Positions 1 to 9,400 of a DNA stretch of 64,000 nucleotides are shown in pieces. Numbering within the stretch: the first letter of the stretch is position 1; each line of letters begins with the position of its first letter. The translations under genes and the position numbers were made by a program. The notes under the pieces are model-generated. The model searched no databases, was not told the DNA's origin, and saw only the letters and a program-made list of their open reading frames with translations. Source of the stretch: Paenibacillus_F sp047238265 (GTDB lineage: Bacteria; Bacillota; Bacilli; Paenibacillales; NBRC-103111). The stretch is from contig NZ_JBDFMM010000001.1 in NCBI RefSeq assembly GCF_047238265.1, positions 1,984,001-2,048,000 on the forward strand, given 5' to 3'.

Positions 1-762
1 CGGCTCAAATACGAGAAAGACTGGCACAGAGAGAACGACAACCGGATCCGTTCCGAGCTTCAATTGGCCAAAAACGTACAAAGCAGCGTGCTCAGCCTGC
101 CGATCGAAACCGAGAAAATCCGGATCGAAGCCTACTATAATCCTTCTTACGAACTGGCAGGGGACTTGTACAACTGGTATCCCATCGATGAAGACCGTTA
201 CGGGGTCATGCTGCTGGACATTATGGGACACGGCATCTCTTCGTCGCTCGTCTGCATGTTCATCTCTTCGGTCCTCCGGGATACGATTACCAAGTTTGTG
301 ACGCCCGAACTGGTTATTGCCGAGCTGAACCGGTATATGAACCGGCTGCATAATGACCAGAATCATTTGAATTACTATTTTACGGCCATTTATATGCTGG
401 TAGATACGAAAAACAAAACCATCGACTATGTAAATGCCGGCCACCCGCCGGGCTTTCTTATGAACGAAGACGGTGAAGCGTTCCCGCTTATGAACGGGAC
501 CTGTGCGGTCGGCTTTTTCGAGGAAATGGACATCAAGCCGGGGCGGATCACCTATACGGGCAAATCGCGGATCCTCCTGTACACCGACGGGCTTCTTGAA
601 GAAATAGAAGAGACCGATGCGGAGCTTCCGACGCGGCTTATTACGGCCGTTCAGCAAAAAGGGGATTTGGGGCTTCACGCGGTAGTGGACGAACTGCTGG
701 ACGAAGAGGTTCAAAACAACCATATGGACGATATTTGTCTGATCTGGATCGATATTCCTTGA
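1..762 (+). CDS. PP2C-type (RsbU/SpoIIE family) serine phosphatase, 3' part; RsbY-like
   Basis: The frame is open from base 1, so the 5' end of the gene lies outside the window; 253 codons are visible. The visible part is a PP2C/SpoIIE phosphatase domain. It has the coiled entry segment ending in LAKNVQSSVLSLP, GDLYNW, the metal-site segment LDIMGHGISSS, NAGHPPG, YTDGLLE and the C-terminal MDDICL. Enzymes of this family dephosphorylate STAS anti-anti-sigma factors such as RsbV. The next gene, 49 bp downstream, is a hybrid histidine kinase, which suggests the missing N-terminus is a receiver domain, as in B. cereus RsbY; that part is inference. An rsbV-rsbW-sigB operon lies 11 kb downstream. 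Family is certain, target likely. Confidence 0.9.
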   Translation, partial: RLKYEKDWHRENDNRIRSELQLAKNVQSSVLSLPIETEKIRIEAYYNPSYELAGDLYNWYPIDEDRYGVMLLDIMGHGISSSLVCMFISSVLRDTITKFVTPELVIAELNRYMNRLHNDQNHLNYYFTAIYMLVDTKNKTIDYVNAGHPPGFLMNEDGEAFPLMNGTCAVGFFEEMDIKPGRITYTGKSRILLYTDGLLEEIEETDAELPTRLITAVQQKGDLGLHAVVDELLDEEVQNNHMDDICLIWIDIP

Positions 763-811
763 AGATAAGCCTTTTACAGAGACAGGAATAAAGGGGAGAG
801 GGAAGTTTTCT

Positions 812-3800
812 ATGAAAATATCAACAAAGCTCATGGCGGGTTTCGGGCTTTTGTTTATTCTGATGTTCGTGCTTGCGGGAATCGGGACGACACGGATAAG
901 CAGTATCGACGAGAGCCTGGACAGCGCGTTTGTCAACCGCTTTAACAAGACACGGATGGCCTATACGGCCCGTTCGGATGTCAATACGATCGCCAAGTAT
1001 ATGGCGAATCTGCTGCTTAACACAGACCCCAATCAATTGGGTGCCAAAGAAAATCTGGCTAAAACGAACACTTACAAAGAAAAGCTGAAAGAAGGGGTGA
1101 CCGCTCTCCAGAAATCCGCCGATTCGGATGTGGAGAAGCAGTTAACCTATGAAACGGTCAAAAGCACCGAAAATTTTATGACCTACCTGAACCAGGCGAT
1201 CGAGCTGTACGAAAGCGGCAAGATCGTGGAAGCCAACAAACTGAGAACGGATATCGGCGTGACTTATCAGGATCAGGTAACGGACAGCGTGGATCATTTA
1301 ACGCAGTATCTGGACGATAACGTACAAAAAGGGATTAACGAATTTAAAGCCTCCAACAGCAAAACGCTTTTGATGACGATTTTGCTGACAGTGGCCGCTC
1401 TCGTGATCGGCCTCGGGGTCATGTACTGGATCATGCGCAGCTTGTCCCGCGGGCTTGCCCTGCTGACCGGCATGATCAAAGGCTTCGGCAACGGCCGGTT
1501 TGATCCGGGCTACCGCGTCGAGGTGACGACAACGGACGAATTCGGCAAAGTAGCCGATGTCTTTAATACGATGGCCGACGACCTGGAAGAACTGATGCAT
1601 AACGAACGGACGTTCAACAAGCTGAATGAAGATCAGGCATGGCTGAAGTCCAACGTGGCGAACATGAGTATGCTCCTTCAGGATCAGACGAACATGCACG
1701 ACTTGACGAGCAGCTTTATTTCGGAAGCGTCCCGGATGATCGGCGCGACGTTCGGAGCGGTGTATCTGCTGGAGCGGGAAGGCATGAGAACACGGCTTGT
1801 CCTCTCCTCCGCGTATGCGTTCGACAAAGATCCCGAGGACAACCTTCTTCCCGAATTCGCGCTCGGCCAGGGTCTTGTCGGCCAGGCGGCCGCGGACGGC
1901 CGGCGGATTATGGTCCAGGACGAGGTCGATAAGTATCTGACTATCCAGTCTTCCTTCGGACAACTGGACGCGAAGTATCTCGTTGTGGAGCCGGTCGTAT
2001 CCGAGGACGAAATCGGAGCGGTCGTCGAATTTGCGGGGTTGAAAATGCTCAGCGAGAAAGAGCTGGATCTGCTCGAGCAGCTGACGGAGAATCTTGCGGT
2101 CTCCATCGGCCGTATCCGTTCCCGCGAACGGGTCGAAGAACTCCTCCGCATGTCGCAGGCATTGACGGAAGAGCTCCAAAGCCAGTCTGAAGAGCTAATT
2201 TCCCAGCAGGAAGAATTACGCACCTCCAACGAGAAGCTCGAGGAGCAGACGAAGGCGCTGAAAGCGTCCGAAGAACTGCTGCAATCCCAGCAGGAAGAGC
2301 TGGAGCAGAATAACGAAGAACTGCTCCGCAAAACGAAACAGCTCCAGATCCAGGTTCAAGAGACGGAACTGGCTAACCGCCAGATCGAGGAAGCGAAGGA
2401 AGCGCTGGAGAAGCAGGCGTTCGAGCTGGCCATGGCATCGAAGTACAAATCCGAATTTTTGGCCAATATGTCGCATGAACTGCGTACTCCATTGAACAGT
2501 ATGCTTATTCTTTCGCAGATGCTTGCGGAGAATAAAGACAGTAATCTGTACGACAAGCAGGTGGAATACGCGGAGACGATTCACTCTTCCGGCTCCGATC
2601 TGCTGAAACTGATCAACGATGTCCTTGACCTTTCCAAGGTGGAAGCCGGAAAAGTGGAGGTTCAGGACGAGTATGTGCTCGTGCCGGATATCATGGAAAC
2701 GATCCAGCGCTCGTTCGAACAAGTCGCCCGGAAGAAATCGCTGGGCTTCGAAATTACGATCGACAGCGCCGTGCCGCGGATGCTTTATACGGACAGTATG
2801 CGGCTGGAGCAGATTTTGCGGAATTTGCTGTCCAACGCTTTTAAATTCACGTCACAAGGTTCCGTACATCTGCATGTTTATCCCGTCCGGGAAGGAACGC
2901 CTCAGATCGCTTTCTCCGTCAAGGATACGGGTATCGGCATCGCCGAAGAGAAGCAGCAGATCATTTTCGAAGCGTTCCAGCAGGCTGACGGAACGACGAG
3001 CCGCCAGTTCGGCGGAACGGGTCTGGGCCTGTCCATTTCCAAACAGCTGGCGGGCCTCCTCGGCGGTACGATCGAAATCTGCAGCCGGGAAGGGGAGGGC
3101 AGTACTTTCACGCTGTTTATTCCGCAGCGGCAGTATTCCGAACGCGTAGGAGCAGCGTCGGAGGCCGCTGCCGCGGGACAGGAGCAGCAGGTTCTGCCGC
3201 TTCCGGGTGGTCCTGCGGCACCGCCGCTTCCGGCACCTGCCCCCATGCCGGTTAAACCGGCTCCGAAATCCGCCCAGCGCGAAGTGGAGGACGACCGCGG
3301 CACCATCTCCGAGAACGATAAAGTGCTGCTGATCGTCGAAGACGACGTGCACTTTATGAACGTGCTCGTCGATATGGCCCGCAGCCGCGGATTCAAGGCT
3401 CTGGTCGCGATGCAGGGGGATATCGGCCTGCAGATGGCGAAAGAGTATAAACCGGACGGCATCATTCTGGATATCCAGCTGCCGATCGTCGACGGCTGGT
3501 CGATTCTCGTCCAGCTCAAGAACAATGCCGAGACCCGGCATATCCCCGTACATGTCATGTCGGTCGTCGACGAAGTGCACCAGGGGCTTTCCATGGGCGC
3601 GATAGCTTACATGCGCAAGCCTTCCAGCAAGGATGTGCTGGAGCAGGCCTTTGTCGAACTGGAAGGGTTTATCGATCAGAATCTGCGCAAGCTTCTGCTC
3701 GTGGAGGACGATCCCGTCCAGCTGAACAATCTGATCGAGCTGATCCGCCATGACGATGTCATTATCGAGGTGGCGCTCACGGCCGACGATGCGATCGTGA

Positions 3801-4489
3801 AACTCAGAGAGCAGCATTTCGACTGCATGGTGCTCGACATCGGCTTGGCGGATCAGTCCGCATTCGATCTGCTGGAGCGGATTAAAGCCGAAGAGGAGCT
3901 TCGCCGGCTGCCGATTGTTATTTACACGGAAAAAGAATACGATAAGAAGGACGAGATGAGACTCAAGAAATACGCGGAGTCCATCATCATCAAGAACGTG
4001 AAGTCGCCCGAACGGCTGCTTGACGAAACGGCGCTGTTCCTGCACCGGGTCGAAGAAACCCTGCCGGAAGAGAAAAAGCGGATCCTCCAGCGCCTGCACA
4101 GCAGCGAGGCGGTTTTCTCGGGCAAAAAGGTCCTGCTCGTCGACGACGATATCCGCAACGTTTTTGCGCTCTCCAATCTGCTGGAAGGGTACAATATGAA
4201 AGTGCTGTTTGCGGAGACCGGCCGCCAGGCTCTTTCCATTCTGGAGAAAGAACCGGATCTGGATCTGGTCCTGATGGATATTATGATGCCGGAGATGGAC
4301 GGCTACCAGGCGATGAAAGAGATCCGCAGCATGCCGCAGTTCGATAATCTGCCGATTATCGCCCTGACGGCGAAGGCTATGCGGGATGACCGGGAGAAGT
4401 GCATTCAGGCCGGCGCGTCGGATTATATAACAAAACCGATAAATAATGATCAATTAATGTCTCTAATTCGCGTTTGGTTGTTTAAGTAA
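812..4489 (+). CDS. Hybrid sensor histidine kinase with three receiver domains (RsbK-like)
   Basis: 1225 residues. There is a membrane segment at about 8-30, an extracytoplasmic helical sensor of the 4HB/CHASE3 type at 31-185, a second membrane helix at 186-208, then HAMP (208-262), GAF (about 290-437) and a long Glu/Gln coiled coil (440-545). The HisKA domain carries FLANMSHELRTPLN with phospho-acceptor His555. The HATPase has the N box NLLSNAFKFT near 671 and the G boxes DTGIGI and GGTGLGL. A Pro/Ala linker (785-825) leads to three receivers with phospho-acceptors Asp887, Asp1009 and Asp1156. REC2 looks divergent (LDIGLADQSAF in place of a D-x-x-M-P loop). The setting, after a PP2C phosphatase and before a CheR methyltransferase, matches B. 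cereus RsbK, the kinase that activates sigma-B through RsbY. The start has a GGGGAGAGGGAAG site upstream. Function by analogy. Confidence 0.9.
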   Translation: MKISTKLMAGFGLLFILMFVLAGIGTTRISSIDESLDSAFVNRFNKTRMAYTARSDVNTIAKYMANLLLNTDPNQLGAKENLAKTNTYKEKLKEGVTALQKSADSDVEKQLTYETVKSTENFMTYLNQAIELYESGKIVEANKLRTDIGVTYQDQVTDSVDHLTQYLDDNVQKGINEFKASNSKTLLMTILLTVAALVIGLGVMYWIMRSLSRGLALLTGMIKGFGNGRFDPGYRVEVTTTDEFGKVADVFNTMADDLEELMHNERTFNKLNEDQAWLKSNVANMSMLLQDQTNMHDLTSSFISEASRMIGATFGAVYLLEREGMRTRLVLSSAYAFDKDPEDNLLPEFALGQGLVGQAAADGRRIMVQDEVDKYLTIQSSFGQLDAKYLVVEPVVSEDEIGAVVEFAGLKMLSEKELDLLEQLTENLAVSIGRIRSRERVEELLRMSQALTEELQSQSEELISQQEELRTSNEKLEEQTKALKASEELLQSQQEELEQNNEELLRKTKQLQIQVQETELANRQIEEAKEALEKQAFELAMASKYKSEFLANMSHELRTPLNSMLILSQMLAENKDSNLYDKQVEYAETIHSSGSDLLKLINDVLDLSKVEAGKVEVQDEYVLVPDIMETIQRSFEQVARKKSLGFEITIDSAVPRMLYTDSMRLEQILRNLLSNAFKFTSQGSVHLHVYPVREGTPQIAFSVKDTGIGIAEEKQQIIFEAFQQADGTTSRQFGGTGLGLSISKQLAGLLGGTIEICSREGEGSTFTLFIPQRQYSERVGAASEAAAAGQEQQVLPLPGGPAAPPLPAPAPMPVKPAPKSAQREVEDDRGTISENDKVLLIVEDDVHFMNVLVDMARSRGFKALVAMQGDIGLQMAKEYKPDGIILDIQLPIVDGWSILVQLKNNAETRHIPVHVMSVVDEVHQGLSMGAIAYMRKPSSKDVLEQAFVELEGFIDQNLRKLLLVEDDPVQLNNLIELIRHDDVIIEVALTADDAIVKLREQHFDCMVLDIGLADQSAFDLLERIKAEEELRRLPIVIYTEKEYDKKDEMRLKKYAESIIIKNVKSPERLLDETALFLHRVEETLPEEKKRILQRLHSSEAVFSGKKVLLVDDDIRNVFALSNLLEGYNMKVLFAETGRQALSILEKEPDLDLVLMDIMMPEMDGYQAMKEIRSMPQFDNLPIIALTAKAMRDDREKCIQAGASDYITKPINNDQLMSLIRVWLFK

Positions 4490-4501
4490 GAGAAGGAGCA
4501 A

Positions 4502-4516
4502 ATGCGAACCCTCTGA
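4502..4516 (+). other. Possible four-codon leader peptide before the CheR gene
   Basis: AAGGAG followed by ATG encodes Met-Arg-Thr-Leu and then TGA, whose last base begins the first possible ATG (4516) of the methyltransferase frame. It could couple translation, but it is short enough to be chance. Confidence 0.15.
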
Positions 4517-4572
4517 TGAGAAACATCTCAGACGTGCCACAGGATCGATTCGGAGGAGAAGGAGAGAGACGA

Positions 4573-5443
4573 TTGGATTCTAATTTTCAACCTATAGATC
4601 AACTGCCGACTTTTTCCGGTCAGCAGGCCGAGCACGAACGTATTGAGATTAATCTGCTGCTGGAGGGCATCTACCGCATTTACGGCTATGATTTCCGCAA
4701 TTATTCGTACCCCTCCATCCGGCGAAGAATCTGGCACCGCATTCTGGCGGAGAAGCTGACTACCGTCTCGGGCCTCCAGGAGAAAGTTCTGCATGACCGC
4801 GAATGTCTGGAACGGCTGCTGTCGGACCTGGTGATCCACGTAACCGAGATGTTCCGCGATCCCGAGGTGTTCCTGACCTTCCGGCAGAAGGTGGTCCCCC
4901 TGCTCCGCCAGTATCCGGCGATCCGCATCTGGCATGCGGGCTGCGCCACCGGGGAAGAAGTGTACTCCATGGCCATCCTGCTGCACGAAGAGGGGCTCTA
5001 CGACCGTACCCGGATTTACGCCACGGATATCAACGAAGATGTGCTGAAGAAGGCGGAGAAAGGAATCTACCCGCTTCGCAGCATGAAAGATTATACGAGA
5101 AACTACCTGCAGTCCGGAGGCAAGGAAGCTTTCTCGAAGTATTATACGGCTTCGAAGGATTCCGTTACGCTTCATTCTTTTTTGCGTGACAATATAGTCT
5201 TCGCCCAGCATAACCTGGTTACGGACCGTTCGTTTAACGAATTCCACGTGATTTTGTGCCGGAATGTATTGATCTATTTCAACACGCAGTCTGCAGAACC
5301 AGGTGCATACGCTCATATACGAAAGTCTGGGACCTTCGGGTTTCCTGATTTTGGGCGATAAAGAAACGATCACTTTCACCAAGCACGCGTCCGCTTACGA
5401 AGCCGTCAGTACAGCCGACAAAATATACCGCAAGGTGCAGTGA
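4573..5443 (+). pseudogene. CheR-type SAM-dependent methyltransferase (RsbM-like), frameshifted
   Basis: A TTG start at 4573 sits behind a strong GGAGGAGAAGGAGAG site; an ATG at 4516 in the same frame has no well-placed ribosome site. The product has the CheR N-terminal helical domain and then the SAM fold: WHAGCATGEEVYSMAILL, ATDINEDVLKKAEKGIYPL and ILCRNVLIYF. After IYFNTQ (base 5289) the frame runs into unrelated residues and stops at 5361. Skipping one T at 5290 restores LQNQVHTLIYESLGPSGFL and LGDKE, typical of the CheR C-terminus, to TGA at 5443 (289 residues). CheR proteins methylate glutamates of receptors. In B. cereus the CheR homologue RsbM methylates the sigma-B kinase RsbK, and here the gene directly follows the hybrid kinase. 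It is either a recent null mutation or a sequence error. Confidence 0.85.
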
Positions 5444-5489
5444 CGCTGCATAAGATGAGGAGACGAGTTGGAGGAAGGGGTTTCTCGAA

Positions 5490-6674
5490 GTGAACTTGGA
5501 TGAACCGATTAAAATACTGATGGTGGATGATCAGCCCGAGAATTTGCTGGCGCTTGAAGCGGTTCTTGCGGAAGAGAATTACCATCTGGTAAAAGCGGGC
5601 TCGGGTGAAGAGGCCCTTCGATGTTTACTGCACGACGATTTCGCCGTGATTGTCCTGGATGTTCAGATGCCGGGTATGGACGGTTTCGAGACGGCCCGCT
5701 GGATTAAATCACGGGAGAAATCGAAGGATATCCCGATTATTTTCATAACGGCGGCCTCCCACGAGAAGGAGCATGTATTCGCGGCTTATTCCGTCGGGGC
5801 CATTGATTATATCGTTAAACCGTTCGTGCCGCACACGCTGAAAGCGAAGATCGAAGGCTTCGTCAACCTGTATCTCGTTCAAAAAAAGCTCCAGCACCAA
5901 TCGGAGCTTCTCAATATGCGGACACAGGAACTGCTGACGGCCAAGGAATCGGCGGAATCCGCCAACCGGGCGAAGTCCGAGTTCCTTGCGCTGATGAGCC
6001 ACGAAATCCGCACACCCATGAACGGGGTCATGGCGATGACCGACCTGCTCCTGGAAACGGAGCTTTCGGATGAACAGCGGGAATACGCCGATACCATTTC
6101 ACGCAGCGGTGCCGCACTGCTGCATATTATTAATCAGATTCTTGATTTTACCAAATTGGAATCTTCGAAAATGGAGATGAACACCGAACCGTTCGATCTT
6201 GACGTTTGCATGGAAGAAACGATGGATCTGTTCTACGGCGAATGCCGCAAGAAGGATCTTAAGCTGGAACGGGAAATCGCGGAGAACGTGCCGTCCCATC
6301 TTATCGGGGACGAGCTGAAGCTCCGGCAGGTGCTCATTAATCTGATCGGCAACGCGGTTAAGTTCACGGAGACGGGCGGCATTAAGGTTAAAGTGAGCCA
6401 TCTGGGAAGGGTCGGGGACGGCAGCCGGATTATTCTTCAATTCCGGGTCCGTGATACCGGTATCGGCATACCGGCCGAGAAAAGAAACCGGCTGTTCCAG
6501 CCTTTTACACAGGTCGATTCCTCGATGACCAGGAAATACGGGGGAACCGGTTTAGGCCTTGTCATTTGCCAAAATCTTGTGGAGCTGATGTCCGGCAAGA
6601 TGGAGGTTTATTCGGAAGAGGGACAGGGTACCGAATTTGTTTTTACCATACAGGCGGAAGAGCTCCGCGCATGA
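5490..6674 (+). CDS. Response regulator-histidine kinase (REC-HisKA-HATPase)
   Basis: 394 residues, GTG start with GGAGGAAGGGG about 15 bases upstream. An N-terminal receiver (about 6-120) carries Asp57 in VLDVQMPGMDG and Lys in IVKPF. A short coiled coil follows, then HisKA with LMSHEIRTPMNG (His171), then HATPase with LIGNAVKFT, DTGIGIP and GGTGLGL. There is no membrane segment, so it is a soluble kinase that can receive phosphate on its own receiver. It lies 46 bp after the methyltransferase gene and ends the operon at a strong terminator. It could be an accessory kinase of the same stress pathway; the input is not visible. Confidence 0.9.
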   Translation: MNLDEPIKILMVDDQPENLLALEAVLAEENYHLVKAGSGEEALRCLLHDDFAVIVLDVQMPGMDGFETARWIKSREKSKDIPIIFITAASHEKEHVFAAYSVGAIDYIVKPFVPHTLKAKIEGFVNLYLVQKKLQHQSELLNMRTQELLTAKESAESANRAKSEFLALMSHEIRTPMNGVMAMTDLLLETELSDEQREYADTISRSGAALLHIINQILDFTKLESSKMEMNTEPFDLDVCMEETMDLFYGECRKKDLKLEREIAENVPSHLIGDELKLRQVLINLIGNAVKFTETGGIKVKVSHLGRVGDGSRIILQFRVRDTGIGIPAEKRNRLFQPFTQVDSSMTRKYGGTGLGLVICQNLVELMSGKMEVYSEEGQGTEFVFTIQAEELRA

Positions 6675-6675
6675 T

Positions 6676-6724
6676 AAAAGCTTCGTAAACACGCTAAGAA
6701 TGCGGTTTGCGGGGCTTTTTTTGT
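6676..6724 (+). terminator. Intrinsic terminator of the kinase operon
   Basis: A 15-bp stem with three G-U pairs (6676-6690 with 6705-6719), extended by CGC/GCG inside the loop, runs into T7. It directly follows the stop of the receiver-kinase gene. Confidence 0.85.
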
Positions 6725-6738
6725 TGTCTTTTTTTATT

Positions 6739-6764
6739 GTTTCAAAGGGATGGGGGCGGTGTAA
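6739..6764 (+). promoter_or_regulatory. Possible sigma-B promoter upstream of the first glgC
   Basis: GTTTCA, 14 bases, GTGTAA: the same -35 and spacing as the strong box before rsbV, with one mismatch in the -10 (GTGTAA for GGGTAA). It is about 255 bases from the gene start, which is far, so the call is weak. Confidence 0.35.
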
Positions 6765-7019
6765 AAACAGGTATTACCGAGACATAGAGGTTGGTGGAGC
6801 TAAGAGAGAAGAAACAAACCGGGCTGTGACGTCATAAGAGCAATACATTTACAGATCGTACAAATAAAACCGGGCAAATCAAATTAAGGTGATTATGAAT
6901 TCTCCGCACGGGGTATTTAAAGTTAGACAAGTATCACACGTACCTATATAAACAAGAACTTCTTCTTATAGAAAAATAGAAAAGAGAATCGACAACTACG
7001 AAAGGATCAGGTGACAGAG

Positions 7020-8201
7020 ATGAGAAAACAGAGTGTAGCAATACTATTAGCAGGAGGTGAAGGCCGCCGACTCGGTGCCCTGACCCAAAACACGGCGAAA
7101 CCGGCGGTTCATTTCGCAGGCCGCTACCGTATGATCGATTACGCGTTGAGCAACTGCCGCAATTCCGGCGTCGATACGATCGGTGTAGTAACCCAATACA
7201 AACCGGAATCTCTTCATCAGCATATCGGAACAGGTGAAGCTTGGCTGAGCGAAACGGACAAAGGATGCGTTGAAGTGCTTTGCTCGAACCAGGAGCATGT
7301 AATCGGCAACGAATTCACGGGAACCGCAAACGCGGTGTATCAAAACCGCCACTTTATCGAAAAGCACGATCCGGAATATGTACTGGTGCTTTCGGGCGAC
7401 CACATTTACCAAATGGATTACAGCAAAATGATCGAACAGCATCAAAAGCTCGGTTCTGTGGCGACAATCGCGGTGAAGCCGGTAGGCTGGGACGAAGCGA
7501 GCCGCTTCGGTATTATGAACACGGATGAAGAAGGCCGTATCATTGAATTCGAAGAAAAACCGGCTCAACCGAAAAGCAATCTGGCTTCGATGGGAATTTA
7601 CGTATTCAACTGGGATTTCCTGAAGAAAGTGCTGGAACAAGATGATTTGTCCGCGCAATCTTCCCACGACTTCGGTAAGGACGTCATTCCGATGATGGTC
7701 GAGGAAGGCGTACGCGTTCATTCCTTCTCCTATGAAGGCTACTGGAAGGATGTAGGCACCATCGACAGTCTGTGGCAGGCGCAGATGGACCTGCTCAACG
7801 GTTCTCCGCTGATGAGCGAGCTGGAATGGCCGATGTATACGGCCCAGATTGCCAACGTGAAGCCGCACGTCGACCGTACGGCCAAAGTGGACCGTTCCCT
7901 GATCAGCGAGAACTGCGCCGTATACGGCCAAGTTCAGAACTCGGTAATCTCCCATGGAGTTTACATAGGCAAAGGCAGCATTCTGACGGACTGCGTTATC
8001 ATGCCGAATGTCCGGATAGGGAACAACGTGAAGCTTCACAAAGCCATTATCGGTGAGGGAAGTGTATTGTGCGACGGTGTAACGGTTGGCAAGACGGATG
8101 CCGAAACGATTAGTGTCGTCGGAGATCATGAAGTGCTTTACAAGATCAACGACAAAGCTCCGAAAATTTACCTGCCTCGTCTCGAGCAGCGTATCGGTTA
8201 A
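7020..8201 (+). CDS. glgC: Glucose-1-phosphate adenylyltransferase (first copy)
   Basis: It makes ADP-glucose from ATP and glucose-1-phosphate, the committed step of glycogen synthesis. 393 residues from the ATG at 7020; a GTG at 7011 is an alternative, but the ATG matches the usual MxKQ start of the family. The nucleotide loop is LLAGGEGRRLG. Also visible are SGDHIYQMDY, the sugar-phosphate segment EEKPAQPKSNLASMGIY, YWKDVGT, and C-terminal left-handed beta-helix hexapeptides. A second glgC, in the glgBCD cluster, begins at 48299. This copy is instead paired with a stress-protein gene 13 bp downstream, and a sigma-B-like box lies upstream, so it may serve glycogen storage under stress. Confidence 0.93.
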   Translation: MRKQSVAILLAGGEGRRLGALTQNTAKPAVHFAGRYRMIDYALSNCRNSGVDTIGVVTQYKPESLHQHIGTGEAWLSETDKGCVEVLCSNQEHVIGNEFTGTANAVYQNRHFIEKHDPEYVLVLSGDHIYQMDYSKMIEQHQKLGSVATIAVKPVGWDEASRFGIMNTDEEGRIIEFEEKPAQPKSNLASMGIYVFNWDFLKKVLEQDDLSAQSSHDFGKDVIPMMVEEGVRVHSFSYEGYWKDVGTIDSLWQAQMDLLNGSPLMSELEWPMYTAQIANVKPHVDRTAKVDRSLISENCAVYGQVQNSVISHGVYIGKGSILTDCVIMPNVRIGNNVKLHKAIIGEGSVLCDGVTVGKTDAETISVVGDHEVLYKINDKAPKIYLPRLEQRIG

Positions 8202-8214
8202 GGGGGATATTCAA

Positions 8215-8607
8215 GTGAATCATTCCATTATTGTCGTCGACAGCGAAAAGGAAATCCGGGATGTCATTCGTCAGCTTCAAACCGCCGGTTGCGAACCGCA
8301 CTGCATTCATGTGCTGTCCGACGAAGCGGTAGACACGGAAGAGATGCTCAGACCGCGTTACACAAGCCGTATCGGCTTCTCCGCCGAGCAAATGGCTTAC
8401 ACGATGGCGACTATTTTCCGCGGCAGCGGCAGAGCGATGCGCTCCAAGCTCATCTCGCTGGGGCTGGCCGGCAGTGCGATTCCTCATTACGAAGAGGAAA
8501 TTTCCCGCGGACGTATTGTCGTTGTGGCGGTACCCAGCCAGTTTATTTATGCCTATGATGCCAGCTATGCCGATCAGGCGATCGAAGCGTCTGCGGCGGG
8601 CCAGTAA
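8215..8607 (+). CDS. YflT-like general stress protein
   Basis: The GTG start at 8215 has AGGGGGATA before it and lies 13 bp after glgC; the open frame reaches further back into glgC, but that start has no support. 130 residues. It opens with SIIVVDSEKEIRDVIRQL and LQTAGCEPHCIHVLS, the beta-alpha-beta pattern of YflT domains (heat- and general-stress proteins of Bacilli). The second half, ISRGRIVVVAVPSQ, also fits such domains. It is cytoplasmic, with no membrane segment. Exact biochemical role unknown. Co-transcription with glgC is inferred from spacing. Confidence 0.65.
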   Translation: MNHSIIVVDSEKEIRDVIRQLQTAGCEPHCIHVLSDEAVDTEEMLRPRYTSRIGFSAEQMAYTMATIFRGSGRAMRSKLISLGLAGSAIPHYEEEISRGRIVVVAVPSQFIYAYDASYADQAIEASAAGQ

Positions 8608-8713
8608 TCAGGCGCTCAGGTATCTAACGGTTTTCGTTTTACGAACCATTTTGCCTTCTGCTGAACATCCCTTAGCCGCTCATGACCCCAATACGTCTTA
8701 GGAGGGACTCCAG

Positions 8714-9343
8714 ATGAACAAGAAATCACTGACGATGGTGCTGCTTGGCGGTGCGCTGCTTTTCGGCGGCGCTCAAGGACTTGAGGTGCCTGCGTCCGCA
8801 GGTGCGGATGACGGACTCATTTCTAAGGCGGCACCTCCTCTGGTTCTTGGTGCTGGAGGCGCCATGACGGACATAGCGGGCTATAAGAGCGCTAGCGAAA
8901 CGGTATCGGCAAAACCGGCGGTCGTTCTGGCCGAGCAAACGCCTGCCGGGGCATCCGGCTCTGTTAAGCTGGAACACGTTAACGGTATCTCTCTATCCGA
9001 CGATGAGAACACAATTGTCAAACATAAGGGAGAACCGACATCCGTCCGGAAAGATGAATTTTTCGGAGATACGAAAATTCTCGAGTATCCCGATTGCAGT
9101 GTGGCCGTAGGCGAATACGGGGTAGAATACGTAGAAGTTACGCCTGAGCATAAACAGATTACGATCGACGGCAAGCGGGTCGCAAACAATTTGCAGGCTC
9201 TCGAAAAGACGCTGGGTGAGCCTTACTGGGTGGCCGAGGACGGCTTGGTCTATACGCAGGACAGTCAAGCATTGAAACTGTTCGTAGACCCTGACAGCGG
9301 CCGGTTAAAATCAGTTCAATTCTTTTCCAGCGTTACGGAATAA
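8714..9343 (+). CDS. Secreted protein with two SmpA-like repeats, function unknown
   Basis: 209 residues behind TAGGAGGGA. The first 27 residues form a signal peptide (KK, then a hydrophobic run, then VPASAGA). After a linker come two related stretches of about 55 residues, GISLSDDENTIVKHKGEPTSV and VANNLQALEKTLGEPYWV. The pattern hydrophobic-helix-lGeP-strand is that of small periplasmic or wall-facing beta-alpha modules. No catalytic residues are evident. It has its own terminator just downstream. I do not recognise a named family. Confidence 0.7.
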   Translation: MNKKSLTMVLLGGALLFGGAQGLEVPASAGADDGLISKAAPPLVLGAGGAMTDIAGYKSASETVSAKPAVVLAEQTPAGASGSVKLEHVNGISLSDDENTIVKHKGEPTSVRKDEFFGDTKILEYPDCSVAVGEYGVEYVEVTPEHKQITIDGKRVANNLQALEKTLGEPYWVAEDGLVYTQDSQALKLFVDPDSGRLKSVQFFSSVTE

Positions 9344-9375
9344 CGTTCTTTTAATAAAATCATATAGCAGAAACA

Positions 9376-9400
9376 GGCCCGCGTTAAGCGGGTCTTTTTT
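9376..9400 (+). terminator. Intrinsic terminator
   Basis: GGCCCGC, a 5-base loop, GCGGGTC and T6, 32 bases after the stop of the secreted-protein gene. Confidence 0.9.

Larger units (their letters stand above)
6675..7019. other. Intergenic region between kinase operon and first glgC
   Basis: About 345 bases without a gene. It holds the terminator above, a sigma-B-like box at 6739-6764 and an AT-rich stretch with a weak sigma-A-like pair (TTAGAC at 6923, TATATA at 6945, spacing 16) just before glgC. A 66-codon frame starting at 6637 crosses the terminator and is not convincing. Confidence 0.6.

Noticed and set aside
2852..4453. 533-codon minus-strand frame opposite the hybrid kinase
   Set aside because: The plus strand encodes unmistakable receiver and ATPase motifs; the minus frame has no ribosome site or recognisable product.
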